Source: CAWBJP01 sp963789165 | Lineage (GTDB): Bacteria; Actinomycetota; Acidimicrobiia; IMCC26256; BP-133 | Length of the DNA stretch: 64,000 bases | Direction: 5' to 3' | Assembly (NCBI GenBank): GCA_963789165.1 | Contig: CAWBJP010000010.1 | Span: 414,824 to 478,823 of the forward strand | Shown here: in pieces, positions 25,332 to 35,313 of the stretch | Layout of the letters: every line of letters begins with the position of its first letter | Numbering within the stretch: position 1 is the stretch's first letter | The notes under the pieces: generated by a model | Database searches by the model: none | What the model saw: only the letters and a program-made list of their open reading frames with translations | Told to the model about the DNA's origin: nothing | Translations under genes and position numbers: made by a program

Positions 25332-25958
25332 CTACAGCCGGGAGGCTTCGTCGGGCGGACCACTGGGAATGCCGGCAGCGGCGATGGCGTCCACCGTGGC
25401 CGGCGGCAGCTCGATGGTTCCCACCTCGGCCAGCCGCCAGTTCCCATCGTGGCGCCGCAGCACGAAGCGGACGGCGAAGTTGGGCAATCCCTGGCCCTGA
25501 CTGTTGATGAGAGCGCCAGTGCGGGTGACCACGCGTTCGGGGGGCCGGCCGACCACCGCTTCCAGCACGACCTCGTCGGCTCCGGGACGGTTGGCCACCC
25601 GCGCTCCCCGCAGCTCGAGCTGGGGGCTGTCCCAGTGCCGGAACCTCTCGGCCAGATCGACCAGGCTCTTCCTGTCCTCCTCGGCGCAGGGGCACTCGGC
25701 CAGGGCGTACTCCGCCACCCGGTTCCCGTCCGGCGACGAGAAGATCTGGTTGCGCAGCACCAGCAGCCGGGCCAGGACCTGCTCCACCCGGATCGGATCG
25801 GCGGTGGGGACGGTGCTGACCGTCGACACCGCCGCCGCTGTGGTGGTGGTGGACCCGGTGGCCTGATCTCCCTTACCGTCGCCGCCGCAGGCGGCGCCGA
25901 GAGCGGCGACGATCGCCGCCGCCGCCAGAGCCCGAAGGGGTTGTCGCCGCATTCCCAC
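25332..25958 (-). CDS. Hypothetical lipoprotein
   Basis: 208 residues. Lipobox LGAAC at about residues 20-24 after a hydrophobic signal marks a lipid-anchored protein; a Thr/Ser-rich linker (TTTTAAAVSTVSTV) follows. The folded part (VAEYALAECPCAEEDRKSL..., FVLRRHDGNWRLAEVGTIEL) resembles NTF2/SnoaL-like extracytoplasmic domains. Two further Cys (CPC) are present. It overlaps the end of the LPxTG gene upstream, so the two may be co-transcribed. Confidence 0.7.
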   Translation of the reverse strand: MGMRRQPLRALAAAAIVAALGAACGGDGKGDQATGSTTTTAAAVSTVSTVPTADPIRVEQVLARLLVLRNQIFSSPDGNRVAEYALAECPCAEEDRKSLVDLAERFRHWDSPQLELRGARVANRPGADEVVLEAVVGRPPERVVTRTGALINSQGQGLPNFAVRFVLRRHDGNWRLAEVGTIELPPATVDAIAAAGIPSGPPDEASRL

Positions 25959-26445
25959 TATGTACCAGACCCACCGGCGAGGACGGGGTCAGGGGACGGG
26001 CCGGCGGGCTGGCCATGATGGCCAGGCCGCCGAGGGCGAGAGCGACTCCGGCCAGGGGCAGAGCGTCGTCGCCGGCCCCGGTGAAGGGCAGGCGGACGGG
26101 CGCCGGGCGGACCGGTGGCGCCGGGAGCGGCGGGTCGGTCACCGCCCCGGCGAAGACGCGGGACTTTTCCTCTTCCGGAGCTTCGACGTCCTCGACCGGC
26201 GGGGGCTCGGGCGGGACCGGCGTGAGCACAGGCGTCTCGGGAGCGGCCGGCGGCGACGCCGCCTCCGAGGGCGGAGACACTGATTCGGGCGGCGCCGGGA
26301 GATCCGGCGGCACCTCGTCCGCCGGCGGGGGGCTCGTCGGGGGGACCTTCGGAGGTGACGTGCCCCGGTTGGCGATGGCTCCCGATGCCGACAGGCAGGT
26401 CCCCAACACCACGCAACCAGCTCCAATGACCAGCTTCTTCAACAT
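25873..26445 (-). CDS. LPxTG-type Pro-rich surface protein
   Basis: 190 residues from ATG 26445 (GGGAGCG upstream). Signal peptide (MLKKLVIGAGCVVLGTCLSA), a ~90-residue Pro/Glu-rich stalk, then the sorting motif LPFTG at 119-123 and a hydrophobic segment. Sortase would anchor it to the wall. The tail after the membrane segment is ~45 residues and overlaps the lipoprotein by 86 bp; normal sorting signals end soon after a few Arg, so a frameshift near 26000 is possible. No sortase gene is in the window. Confidence 0.65.
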   Translation of the reverse strand: MLKKLVIGAGCVVLGTCLSASGAIANRGTSPPKVPPTSPPPADEVPPDLPAPPESVSPPSEAASPPAAPETPVLTPVPPEPPPVEDVEAPEEEKSRVFAGAVTDPPLPAPPVRPAPVRLPFTGAGDDALPLAGVALALGGLAIMASPPARPLTPSSPVGLVHSGNAATTPSGSGGGGDRRRSRRRLRRRR

Positions 26446-26579
26446 GCGCCGCTCCCAGCTCGCGCCACCGATTCCGCGGCCGCGTGAGGGTTCGAGGGGA
26501 TGCTTCGTCTGCGGCCACTTACTGAACGTCCGACTTGCGCCGGTATGACGGGTACCGGCGAGAAAGTGCAGATCGTCCC

Positions 26580-27242
26580 TTAGGGGGCGTCCGGGCCCAG
26601 CCGGCCCCAGGCGAAGTAACGCCCCAGGAGCTCCTGACGCTCGACCGTCAGTCCGGGGACCCGGGCGCTGAGGTGGCTCCACGGCTCGTCGAAACCCTCG
26701 TAGGTGGTCACGTAGTCGCTGGTGCAGTACCAGATGAGCAGGTTCATCCCCGGCGCCCACCACGGTGCCCACATCGGGCCCACGGCCGCCACCCGGCCCC
26801 CGGGACGCAGGTGGGACACGACGTTGTCCACCGCCGCCCGGGTGCGCAGCACATCGTGGGTGAAACAGAACAGGGCCGCGTCCCCCACCCACGGGAGGCC
26901 GACCTCCTCCACCGATCCCAGTACCAGGTCAATGTTGTTCCAGCCGGCGGCGTCCACCCGCTCCTGGGCGGCTTTGAGCATGTCGACGCTCTGCTCGATG
27001 CCCACCACCCGGCCGGCGCCGCCCACCGCCTCTGCCAGTTGGGCGAAGCACAGTCCGGTGCCGCAGCCGACGTCGAAGACGACATCACCGGGCCGGAGGT
27101 CGAGAAGCTCGACGGCACGGGTCCGGTCCGGCCCGGCCCATTCGGTGTCCTCGTCGTAGGCGGCGGCGTGGCCGGCGTAGAGGTCGAGAGCGGCGTCCCG
27201 GTCGGGACGCTCCACACCTTGGCGACCCTCGTCCGAACCCAT
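26580..27242 (-). CDS. Class I SAM-dependent methyltransferase
   Basis: 220 residues from ATG 27242. SAM-binding motif I is VVFDVGCGTGLCFAQLAE, motif II region VVGIEQSVDML, then LVLGSVEEV. C-terminal residues include an unusual run of Trp (MWAPWWAPGMNLLIWY), suggesting a hydrophobic or lipid-like substrate. Substrate unknown. Divergent from the alpha/beta hydrolase at 27294 with ~50 bp between. Confidence 0.8.
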   Translation of the reverse strand: MGSDEGRQGVERPDRDAALDLYAGHAAAYDEDTEWAGPDRTRAVELLDLRPGDVVFDVGCGTGLCFAQLAEAVGGAGRVVGIEQSVDMLKAAQERVDAAGWNNIDLVLGSVEEVGLPWVGDAALFCFTHDVLRTRAAVDNVVSHLRPGGRVAAVGPMWAPWWAPGMNLLIWYCTSDYVTTYEGFDEPWSHLSARVPGLTVERQELLGRYFAWGRLGPDAP

Positions 27243-27293
27243 GGGCCTCCATGCACTCCCGAATGGAAACAACCGTTTACGCTGGTCAGAGCA

Positions 27294-28437
27294 ATGGGAA
27301 ATCCCACCGATGAGCCTGTGAAGCGAAAGCATAAGCCCGTGCTGGACGAGGCCGCACCGAGGTTGTGGCCCGGGGCGGCCACCGAACCGGCCCTCACCAT
27401 CCCCGCCACCCGCCTGGCCACGGCCAACCTGCGCCTGTCCGACGGACAACGGGTCGGGGTGGCGGTCGGAGGCCGGGGCATCCCCCTGGTGGTGGCCCAC
27501 GGCTTCTCCTTCGCCGGGATGGTCTACGTGCAGTCTCTGTCCCGGCTGGCTTCCATGGGCTTCAAGGTCATCGCCGTCGACCTGGCCGGCCACGGCGCGT
27601 CCGCCGGCCTCGGCGGCCGGGGCTACGGGCTCGACGAGTACCGCCAGTTCCTGGGTGGGGTGCTCGACGAGCTGGGCGTGGATCGGGCCGTCCTGGCCGG
27701 GCACTCGCTGGGGGGGCGGGTGGTGGCCGAGCTGGGTGCGGCCGAGCCGGAGCGGGCCGTCGCCCTGCTCCTCATCGGCTCGGCCACGGGCCAGGCGTGG
27801 GACGACCTGGCCGCCTTCTCGGGCTGGTCGCCCCCCGTGCTGGGCCTGGTCGGCGCCACGCTGCTGGCCGACACGCTCGGGCACGCTCTTCCTCTCCGGG
27901 GACCAGGGGGCCAAGCTCCAGGCTCTGGCCCTGCCCCAGACCATGGCCAACGTCATGGCTCCCTGGCGACTGATGGCTCCCGCCTGCTCGGTGCTCCTGG
28001 CCCCGCGCAGCGTCCCCACCCTGAACCGCCTCCGGGCGTCCCGGCTGCCCGTGATCGTGCTCCACGGCGACCAGGATCCGGTGGTGCCCATGGCCGCCGC
28101 CCAGGACACCGCCGCCCGCACGGCCGGCGAGCTGGTGATCGTCCACGACGCCGGGCACTCCTGGCTGCTCCAGGACCCCGAGAGCGTGCGCGCCATCGTG
28201 GCCGATCTCCTCGGCGACGGCCTCGGGCAGGCCTGCGGCGACGCCGTGGCCGCCGCTGGGCTCGATCCCGGCACCGTCAGCCTGGCCGAGGTGGAGCGGG
28301 CCTTCTACGCCCCCGGGGCCCTCGTCCACCGCCTCACCCCCCGGCCCGGTCGGTTCGAGGAACACGCGGCCGCGGTCCCCCGCTTTCGCTGGACCCGCAT
28401 CCCCGCCCCCGTCCGCGATCAGGACCAGGTCGCCTGA
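27294..28437 (+). CDS. Alpha/beta hydrolase, one frameshift
   Basis: ATG 27294. First half: VVAHGFSFAGMVYVQSL (oxyanion region), VIAVDLAGHGASAG and nucleophile elbow LAGHSLGGRVVAEL. The frame breaks near 27885 and resumes as FLSGDQGAKLQALALPQTMA, VIVLHGDQDPVVP (acid) and IVHDAGHSWLLQDPE (His). The catalytic triad is thus complete across the break, about 380 residues in all. Substrate unknown. A hairpin separates it from the convergent second hydrolase. Confidence 0.78.
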
Positions 28438-28460
28438 CCGGAGCCAGGTGGTTGCGCTTG

Positions 28461-28477
28461 ACCCCCTGCTAGGGGGT
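28461..28477. terminator. Short hairpin between convergent hydrolases
   Basis: ACCCCCTGCTAGGGGGT, a 6-bp stem with a 5-base loop, lies in the 54-bp gap between two converging genes. Confidence 0.45.
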
Positions 28478-28491
28478 GGATCGCGTTCGCC

Positions 28492-29417
28492 TCAGCGCGG
28501 GCAGAGGGCGCGCAGCTGGTCGGCCACCGCCTTGGCCTCCCGGTCGCCGAGCAGGAGCTGGTAGTGGTTGGTGTCGGGCACGACCACGTCGACGAGGTGG
28601 GGCAGCGCCACCTTGGCCTCGGCTACCGCCGCTTCGGACAGCAGGGGGTTGGGCTCGTCGAGGAGGCCCCGGGGGGCACGCACCACCACAGTGGGACAGG
28701 CCAGGGCCACGAAGGCCCGGCGCACCGCCTCCACGTCGAGCAGGTCGGCGCCGTCGGCTCGCACGGCCTCCTCCGACACCCGGGAGCGCAGCTGGCCCGG
28801 CTCGCCGGCCAGGTCGTAGTCGACGTAGTCCTCGACGTCGGCGCTCCACATCCCCGGCCCGGCGAAGGCGGGGTGGGCCCGCCAGAAGTCCCGGTAGGCC
28901 TCCCGGCTCTCGAAGGTCATGCGCAGGCGGGCCAGGGCGGGGCCGAGGACCAGCTCCAGCACCTTGTCGGGTTCGAGGTCGGGGGGGACGGCCAGCACCA
29001 GCCCCCCGTCCACCAGGGCGACGGCATGCACCCGGGCGGGGTGGGCGGCGGCCAGACGGGCCACCACGTAGGCGCCCATGGAGTGGCCGGCGAGGATGAC
29101 TGCACCCGGGGCCTGGGGTGTCCCCAGAATCGAGGCCGCGCCGGCGTGGTCCAGGACCGCCACCAGGTCCTCGACGTGGGCGGCCATCCCGTAGGGGCCG
29201 GGAGTGCGCCGCTGGCGCCCCGGCCTCTCAGGTCGGGGGCCAGCAAGGTGACGTCGTCACCCAGGTGGCGGGCTACCGACGCCCACGAGCGGTGGGACCC
29301 GGTGATGCCGTGCACCGCCAGCACCACGGGAGCTCCGCTGGCCGGCCCGGACAAGCCGACGGCGAGGTTCCCACCGGTGACGGGGACGTCGAGGACGGTG
29401 TGGAAGGGCTGGTCCAT
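28492..29417 (-). CDS. Alpha/beta hydrolase, one frameshift
   Basis: ATG 29417. The N-terminal part (MDQPFHTVLDVPVTGG, LAVHGITGSHRSWASVARHL, LLAPDLRGRGAS) and the main part (VILAGHSMGAYVVARLAAAH, TVVVRAPRGLLDE, VPDTNHYQLLLGD) are in different frames, with the switch near 29195. Nucleophile Ser, acid and His are present. About 308 residues. It is not closely similar to the convergent neighbour at 27294. Function unknown. Confidence 0.75.
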
Positions 29418-29442
29418 GACGGACCAGCCTAAAACGAAGGAT

Positions 29443-29598
29443 TCAACTGCGGCGCTCGATGGCGGAGCGGCGCACGGCGGCCGAACGGGCCGGCGTGGAC
29501 AGCTCCAGGTTCTCGACGGCGAGGTCGGCGACGACTTCGGCGCCGAGCTCGGTGCGCAGGGTCTCGTCCCGCAGGGTCTGGAGGAAGGTCGTTCGCAT
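29443..29598 (-). CDS. Small hypothetical protein
   Basis: 51 residues from ATG 29598 (MRTTFLQTLRDETLRTELGA), amphipathic and helical, with no cysteine and a basic C-terminus. It sits between the hydrolase and rdgB. Because the rdgB region is full of frame errors, it could also be part of an extended rdgB tail; no family recognised. Confidence 0.4.
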   Translation of the reverse strand: MRTTFLQTLRDETLRTELGAEVVADLAVENLELSTPARSAAVRRSAIERRS

Positions 29599-29668
29599 AC
29601 CGCAGATGTCGGCCGATTCCGCCTGGCGACTTGAGCCTTTCTTAAGGTTCTCTTCACGCTTCGCCCAG

Positions 29669-30248
29669 TCAGGCGTTCGGCCGAGCGCCCGGAAGGCCCG
29701 GCCCCGGTGCGAGAGGTCGTGCTTCTCGCCCGGCCGCCATCTCGGCGAAGCTGCGCCCGTCACCCTCGAGGGGCACGAAGACCGGGTCGTAGCCGAAGCC
29801 GCCCTCGCCTCGGGGACGGGCGCTGATGCGACCCTCCACCGCGCCCGTGGCCACCACCTCGGAGCCGTCCGGGAAGCGGGCCAGGGCCACCGTCTCGAAC
29901 CGGGCCGTGCGCCGGTCGTCCGGGACCCCGTCCAAGGACCTGGAGGAGCTTGGCCACGTTGTCGGCGTAGGTGGCGGCCGGGCCGGCGTAGCGGGACGAC
30001 CACACGCCCGGGGCACCGTCGAGGGCGTCGACGGCCAGGCCGGTGTCGTCGGCCACTGCGGGCAGGCCGGTGGCGTCGACCAGGGCGGCGGCCTTGAGCC
30101 GGGCGTTGTCCAGCAGGGTCGTCGCCCGTCTCGTCCACCTCGGGCACATCGGCGGGGCGGGGCACGAGGGCGATGCCGGCGCGGCGGCCAGGATGGCTTC
30201 GATCTCCGCCGCCTTGTCGGGATTGGCGCTGGCCAGGACGAAGCGCAT
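29669..30248 (-). CDS. rdgB: XTP/dITP pyrophosphatase (HAM1/RdgB), frameshifted
   Basis: Removes non-canonical purine nucleotides. ATG 30248 begins MRFVLASANPDKAAEIEAIL; the frame then shifts (VPRPADVPEVDETGDD in another frame), returns for PAVADDTGLAVDAL, WSSRYAGP, YADNVAKLL, and shifts again before RTARFETVALARFPDGSEV, GEGGFGYDPVFVP and HRGRAFRAL. All family motifs are there over ~195 codons, so the gene is probably intact in nature. Starts 4 bp after the rph stop; rph-rdgB is a classic pair. The exact end is uncertain. Confidence 0.82.
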
Positions 30249-30251
30249 CGC

Positions 30252-31000
30252 TCACTTCACCCGGGGCGGCGGCGGGGTGGCCAGGACGGCGGCCTGGGCC
30301 TCGAGGATCTCGGCGATGCCGTGCTCGGCCAGGGACAGCAGGTCGTCGAGCTCCGCCTTGGAGAAGGCGGCGCCCTCGGCCGTGCCCTGCACCTCCACGA
30401 AGCGGCCCGCCCTCGGTCATGACCACGTTCATGTCCACCTCGGCCCGCACATCCTCGACGTAGGCCAGGTCGAGGAGGGCGACGGCGTCCACGATGCCGA
30501 CCGACACGGCCGCCACCGCCTCCTTCAGCGGGATGGGCGGGGATGCGCTTGGACCGCCACCAGCCGGGTGCAGGCGTCGTGGAGGGCCACGTAGGCGCCG
30601 GAGATGGCGGCGGTGCGGGTGCCCCCGTCGGCCTGGAGGACGTCGCAGTCCACCGTGATCTGGGTCTCGCCGAGGACCGGCAGGTCGGTGACCGCCCGCA
30701 GGGAACGGCCGATGAGGCGCTGGATCTCCTGGGTGCGGCCCGACAGCTTGCCCCGGGCCGCCTCCCGGTCGGTGCGCTCGCTGGTGGAGCCGGGGAGCAT
30801 GGAGTACTCGGCCGTGACCCAGCCCTGGCCCTTGCCCCGCAGCCAGGGCGGGATCCGCTCCTCGACCGAGGCGGTGCACAGCACCTTGGTCCGGCCCATC
30901 TCCACCAGGACCGAGCCGGCGGCGAAGACCGTGTAGTCGCGGTGGAAGGTGAGGGGCCGCAGCTCCTCGGGACTGCGGCCGTCGGCCGCGTGTCAGCCAT
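30252..31000 (-). CDS. rph: Ribonuclease PH, frameshifted
   Basis: Phosphorolytic 3' trimming of tRNA. Motifs: TFHRDYTVFAAGSVLVEMG region, VLCTASVEERIPPWLRGKG, WVTAEYSMLPGSTSERTDRE, SGRTQEIQRLIGRSLRAV, ITVDCDVLQADGGTRTAAI, then in other frames AAVSVGIVDAVALLDLAY and VDMNVVMTE, ending PPRVK. At least three one-base shifts are needed. Length ~249 codons fits the family. Upstream of rdgB with a short spacer. Confidence 0.85.
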
Positions 31001-31004
31001 AGGT

Positions 31005-31743
31005 TCAGATCCTCAATCGCTGGTGGGGGGCGGCCAGGGTGACCTCCTGGCCGAAAGCCTCCGAGCCTTCCACGGCGGAGGCGGCCGGGTCGAGGCCGGG
31101 CCAGATGTGGGTGAGGACCAGGCGGCGGGCGCCGGCCGCCCGGGCCGCCGCCCCCGCCTGGCGGGCGGAGAGGTGGCCGGCGCTTGCCTTCGCCGTCCCG
31201 CTGGAAGGTGGCTTCGGAGAGGACGAGGTCGGCGCCGGGGCCGAAGGCGTCCACCGACCAGCCCGGGCCGGTGTCGGCGGTGTAGACGAGCCGGCGCCCG
31301 CCGGCCGTCACCTCCACGGCCAGGGTGGGCGGCGGGTGGTCGGTGCGGGAGAACCGCAGGGTCGCCTCACCGATCGGCACCTCGTCGCCGTCGGCCAGTC
31401 CCGTCCAGGCGAAGGCGCCGCCCCAGTCGCCGTCACCAGCGTGCCCAGGTGCTGCTCGAGGCCCTCGGGGGCGTAGACGGGAAGCCCCTGGCGCTCGAGG
31501 CCGTACTTGAGCAGGACGTGGAGGCTGTAGAGGTCGACGCAGTGGTCGGGGTGCTGGTGGGTGATGACGACGGCGGTGAGGTCCTCGACGGCCAGGTGGC
31601 GCTGGAGGTTGGCGAAGCTGCCGTTGCCGCAGTCGAGCCAGATGGCGGCCCCGCCGGCCCGGACCAGGTAGCCGCTGCACGCGCCGCCGGCCGGCGCGCC
31701 GCATAGGAGCCGCTGCCCCGAGGACGGTCAGCTCCACCGCCAC
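31005..31743 (-). CDS. Metallo-beta-lactamase-fold hydrolase, frameshifted
   Basis: Starts at GTG 31743 or 31737 (VELTVLG). The metal-binding motif THQHPDH is visible near 31560 (reverse strand), with LVYTADTGPGWS and DLVLSEATFQ further on. Layout and length (~245 codons) fit the RNase Z / cyclic-phosphodiesterase-like branch. It overlaps the murI stop by about 10-16 bp and precedes rph, a common murI-MBL-rph-rdgB order in actinobacteria. Several frame changes; end inferred from APHQRLRI at 31007. Confidence 0.72.
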
Positions 31744-32545
31744 GCCTCCACCGAGTCCACCTCGGGGCCGAGGAAGCGGGCGCCGAGGCGGGCGAAGGTG
31801 GCCGGGTCGCCGCTGGTGAGGAAGGTCCGCCGGGCGGGTTCCCGCCCGGGTTCCGCCGGCGCAGGCCGGCGGGCGCCGACGGCGTCGAGGACGGCCCGCA
31901 CCTCGAAGGCGGTCTCCTCCCCGGAGGAGACGAGCACCACGTCCGCGGCCCATCACCTCGCAGATGGTGCGGGCCAGGAGCGGATAGTGGGTGCAGCCCA
32001 GCACCAGCGTGTCGACCCCGGCCGCCCGCACCGGGGCCAGGAGCCGTTCGGCCAGCACGAAGACCTGGTCGGAGTCGACGTCGCCGGCCTCGACGAACTC
32101 CACGAAGCCCGGGCAGGCGGCGCAGGTCAGCGCCAGGCCGGGGGCGATGGTGGCGGCGGCCCGCTGGTAGGCGCCCGAGGCGATGGTGCCCACGGTGCCG
32201 ATGACCCCCACCCGGCCGGTGCGGGTGGCCTTGGCCGCCGCCCGCAGGCCCGGCTCGATCACGCCGGTGAGGGGCACGTCGTAGTGGCCCGCAGCTCGGT
32301 GAGGGCGGCGGCGGCGGCCGAGTTGCATCCCACCACCACCAGCTTGACGTCCTGGGCCACGAGCAGCTCGGTGATCTCGTGAAGGCGTACTTGATGAGCT
32401 CGTCCCGGGGCTTGGGCCCGTACGGGAAGCGGCCGGTGTCGCCGAAGTAGATCAGGTGCTCGTCGGGGAGCAGGTCGATGAGCGCCCGGACGACGGTGAG
32501 GCCCCCCAGCCCGCTGTCGAAGACCCCGATGGGCCGGCCATCCAC
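31728..32545 (-). CDS. murI: Glutamate racemase, frameshifted
   Basis: Makes D-glutamate for peptidoglycan. GTG 32545 begins DGRPIGVFDSGLGGLTVVRA (first catalytic region); YFGDTGRFPYGPKP follows. After a shift near 32390 the VVGCNSAAAA-type Cys region is in another frame, then GVIEPGLRAAAKATRTGRVG, VLGCTHYPLL (second catalytic Cys) and a C-terminus LTSGDPATFARLGARFLG ending at 31728. Length ~272 codons is normal. Confidence 0.86.
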
Positions 32546-32570
32546 GAACGTGCAGGTATCCAGCCGCGTT

Positions 32571-33550
32571 CTAGCCCGGCGGCACGCGGTACCCGCCGCC
32601 CGCCGCAGCCGGTCGGCGACCGCCGCGCCGACCCCGGTTTCCGGCGGCGGCACGGCCAGGAGGACCTCGACGCCGCGCCGGTCGGCCTCCCGGAGCCGCT
32701 GGTAGAGGCACTGGGCGTAGGCCACCGGGCTCACCGGTGGGCGGGAGGGCTTCCACCCCGGCGGGCAGGCCCGGCATCCGGCCGGGAGCCAGGATCCCGA
32801 CCCGCTGGCCCGGGCCACCAGCTCGCCCGCCCGGGTCGGCGACGGCCATCGGCGGTCAACACCTCGACCCGGGCCGCGGGGGCGTAGTGGGAGGCCAGCA
32901 TCCCGGGGGCGACGCACCGACCCGTCGATGACCATGATCGAGCTTGTACCCCAGAACCCCCTCCAATGACTCCACCGGTACGCCGCCGGGGCGCAGCACC
33001 CGGGGTCGATCCCCGAACAGTCGACGATGGTGGACTCGACGCCCACGGCGACAGGGGCCGCCGTCGAGGATGAGGTCGACGTCGGTGCCCAGGTCGGCCC
33101 GGACGTGGTCCGGCCGGGTGGGGCTCACCCGCCCGAAGCGGTTGGCCGACGGGGCCGCCACCCCGCCGCCGAACGCCTCGAGCAGCTCCAGGGCCAGGGG
33201 CTGGGCCGGCACCCGCAGGCCCACGGTGGGCAGCCCGCCGGTGACGGCGTCGGGGACGAGGTCGGAGCGGGGCAGGACCAGGGTGAGCGGGCCGGGCCAG
33301 AAGGCGTCGGCCAGGGCCAGGCGGCGAAGTCGGGCACCTCGGCCGCCCACTCCTTGATGGCCGCCGGCTCCGCCAGGTGGACGATGACCGGGTGGGCCCG
33401 GGGCCGGCCCTTGGCCACGAAGATGCGGTCCACCGCCTCGGGGTTGGAGGCGTCGGCGCCCAGCCCGTAGACGGTCTCGGTGGGGAAGGCGACCAGGCCG
33501 CCGGCGCGGAGCACGTCGACCGCGGCGGCGATGTCGCCCTCGGGAACCAT
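32571..33550 (-). CDS. Threonylcarbamoyl-AMP synthase (Sua5/YwlC type), frameshifted
   Basis: First step of t6A tRNA modification. ATG 33550; LRAGGLVAFPTETVYGLGAD and GRPRAHPVIVHL are the YrdC ATP/threonine site; then WPGPLTLVLPRSD, VAAPSANRFGRVSPT and VGVESTIVDCSG. A C-terminal Sua5 domain follows (YAQCLYQRLREADRRGVEVL), giving ~326 codons, the length of the two-domain Sua5 form. At least four frame changes. Confidence 0.84.
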
Positions 33551-33560
33551 CAGAGAGATT

Positions 33561-34500
33561 TTAGAAGTAGATGAGATGGCGGGCCCGTTCGACGACGACG
33601 TCGATGTCGTCGGTCCAGGCCCCGGTGGAGAGGTACTTCCAGCCTCCGTCGGGCAGCAGGGCCACCATCGTGCCCTCTCCATGGTGCTCGGCCGTCTTGG
33701 CCGCGCCGGCCAGGACCGCCCCCGACGACAGGCCGGCGAAGATGCCGCACTCCTCGACCAGGCGCCGGGCGCAGACGATCGACTCCCGAGGCGGACGATG
33801 AAGCGCCGGTCGAGCACGTCGGGGTCGAAGATGGGCGGGATGTAGCCCTCCTCCATGCGACCGCAGGCCCTGGAACGTCCTCCCCCGCCGGGGGTTCGAC
33901 GGCCACGATCTGGACCGCCGGGCTTGCGCTCCTTCAGGTAGCGGCCGACGCCCATCAGCGTGCCGGTGGTGCCGAGGCCGGCCACGAAGACGTCGACCTC
34001 GGGGCAGTCGGCCCAGATCTCGGGGCCCGGTCCCCTCGGTAGTGGGCGTCGGGGTTGGCCGGCGTTGCCGTACTGGTAGAGGAGGACGACGCCGCCCTCC
34101 TTGGCGAGTTCCTGGGCCACCCGGATGGCGCCGTTGCAGCCCTCCTCGGCCGGCGAGGGGATGACCTCGGCGCCGAAGATCTCGAGCAGCTGGCGGCGCT
34201 CGAGCGAGACGTTCTCGGGCAGGACCACCCGCAGCTGGTAGCCCTTCACCCGGCACACCAGGGCCAGGCCGATGCCGGTGTTGCCCGACGACTGGGCTCG
34301 AGGATGGTGTCGCCGGGCTGCAGCCGCCCGTCCCGCTCGGCGTCCTCCACCATCGGCTTGGCGATGCGGTCCTTCACCGAGCCGCCCGGGTTCTGCCCTT
34401 CCAGCTTGGCGAACAGGCGGACGCCCGGGTTGGGGGAGAGCTCGTGGGTCGCGACCAGCGGCGTGTTGCCGATGAGGTCGAGGATGGTGTCGACGCGCAT
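33561..34500 (-). CDS. cysM: Cysteine synthase, CysM type, frameshifted
   Basis: PLP enzyme making cysteine. ATG 34500: ILDLIGNTPLVATHELSPNP and GQNPGGSVKDRIA (PLP Lys). After shifts: GYQLRVVLPENVSLERRQLL, YQYGNAGQ, FVAGLGTTGTLMGVGRYL, EEGYIPPIFDP and CGIFAGLSSGAVLAGA, ending ERARHLIYF. Its neighbours, a ThiS/CysO-like carrier and a JAMM peptidase, point to the mycobacterial CysM type that takes sulfur from CysO thiocarboxylate rather than free sulfide. Confidence 0.87.
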
Positions 34501-34524
34501 GGCGACGGGAGCCGGGTGCCCGGC

Positions 34525-34803
34525 TCAGCCGCCGGCGACGGCGGGGATGATGGAGACCACGTCGTTCTCGTTCGACGGGCGTGTCGAGGCGGCCAGTGTA
34601 CCGGATGTCGTCGTCGTTGCGGTAGACGTTGACGAACTTGTGCAGGTCGCCGGCCTCGGTGATCGAGCTGGCCCTTGAGGCGCGGGTAACTGCTCCACCA
34701 GGCCGTCGAAGAGCTCGCCCACCGTGGTGCCGTCGGCCGTGACGGAGGGAGCCCCGCCGACGTGGGGACGCAGGATGGTGGGCAAGCGAACTTCGACGGT
34801 CAT
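34525..34803 (-). CDS. cysO: ThiS/MoaD-like sulfur carrier (CysO-like), frameshifted
   Basis: Ubiquitin-like carrier whose C-terminal Gly-Gly forms a thiocarboxylate. ATG 34803: MTVEVRLPTILRPHVGGAPS, TTVGELFDGL; the central part is out of frame; C-terminus VVSIIPAVAGG ends in the required Gly-Gly. About 92 codons. Located 24 bp upstream of cysM, the CysO-CysM arrangement. Confidence 0.84.
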   Translation of the reverse strand: MTVEVRLPTILRPHVGGAPSVTADGTTVGELFDGLVEQLPAPQGPARSPRPATCTSSSTSTATTTTSGTLAASTRPSNENDVVSIIPAVAGG

Positions 34804-34859
34804 CAGATCGTCGAACCTCCGCCCTCCAGGATACCAGAACATAATTCTGTACAGTTCAG

Positions 34860-35302
34860 TCAGCTTTCGAGAACGACCGGGGTCTCCTGAATGTTCCCGT
34901 CGGTGATCCGGAACGACCGCAGGACCGGATCGCCGTCCTTCAGGCTGACGATCACGTAGAGCCAGGACGGGCTCCATCGGCCTGGCGGACGTCGGTCGGC
35001 GACGGCCAGGCCTCGGTGTGGGTGTGGGAGTGGAAGACGCCCACCAGTTCGAGGCCGCGGGCCTCGGCGGCCCGGATGGCTGCAGATGAGGTCGCGGGAG
35101 TCGACCGAGTAGGTGCGGGCCGAGGCGTCGGCGTTGGCCGTCGGGTAGACGACCTCGACCCGGCCCTCGGGGACGTGCGAGCCCGGACTGGAGCCGCCCG
35201 GCCAGCAACCCGCAGGCCTCGTCGGGCAGGCCGTCGTAGCAGTGGCCGATGATGTTGAGGTACTCGCCCTCGGGGCAGCCGCAGGGTCGGCTCGGCGAAC
35301 AT
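34860..35302 (-). CDS. mec: JAMM/M67 metallopeptidase (Mec-like), frameshifted
   Basis: In mycobacteria Mec releases cysteine from the CysO-Cys adduct. The Zn motif is HSHTHTEAWPSPTD (H-x-H...S-x(2)-D), preceded by EYLNIIGHCYDGLPDEACGLL (in shifted frame; contains the catalytic Glu region) and followed by YVIVSLKDGDPVLRSFRI. ATG 35302 (MFAEPTLRLP). About 147 codons. First of the mec-cysO-cysM operon. Confidence 0.82.
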
Positions 35303-35313
35303 GCCGACGGCGG

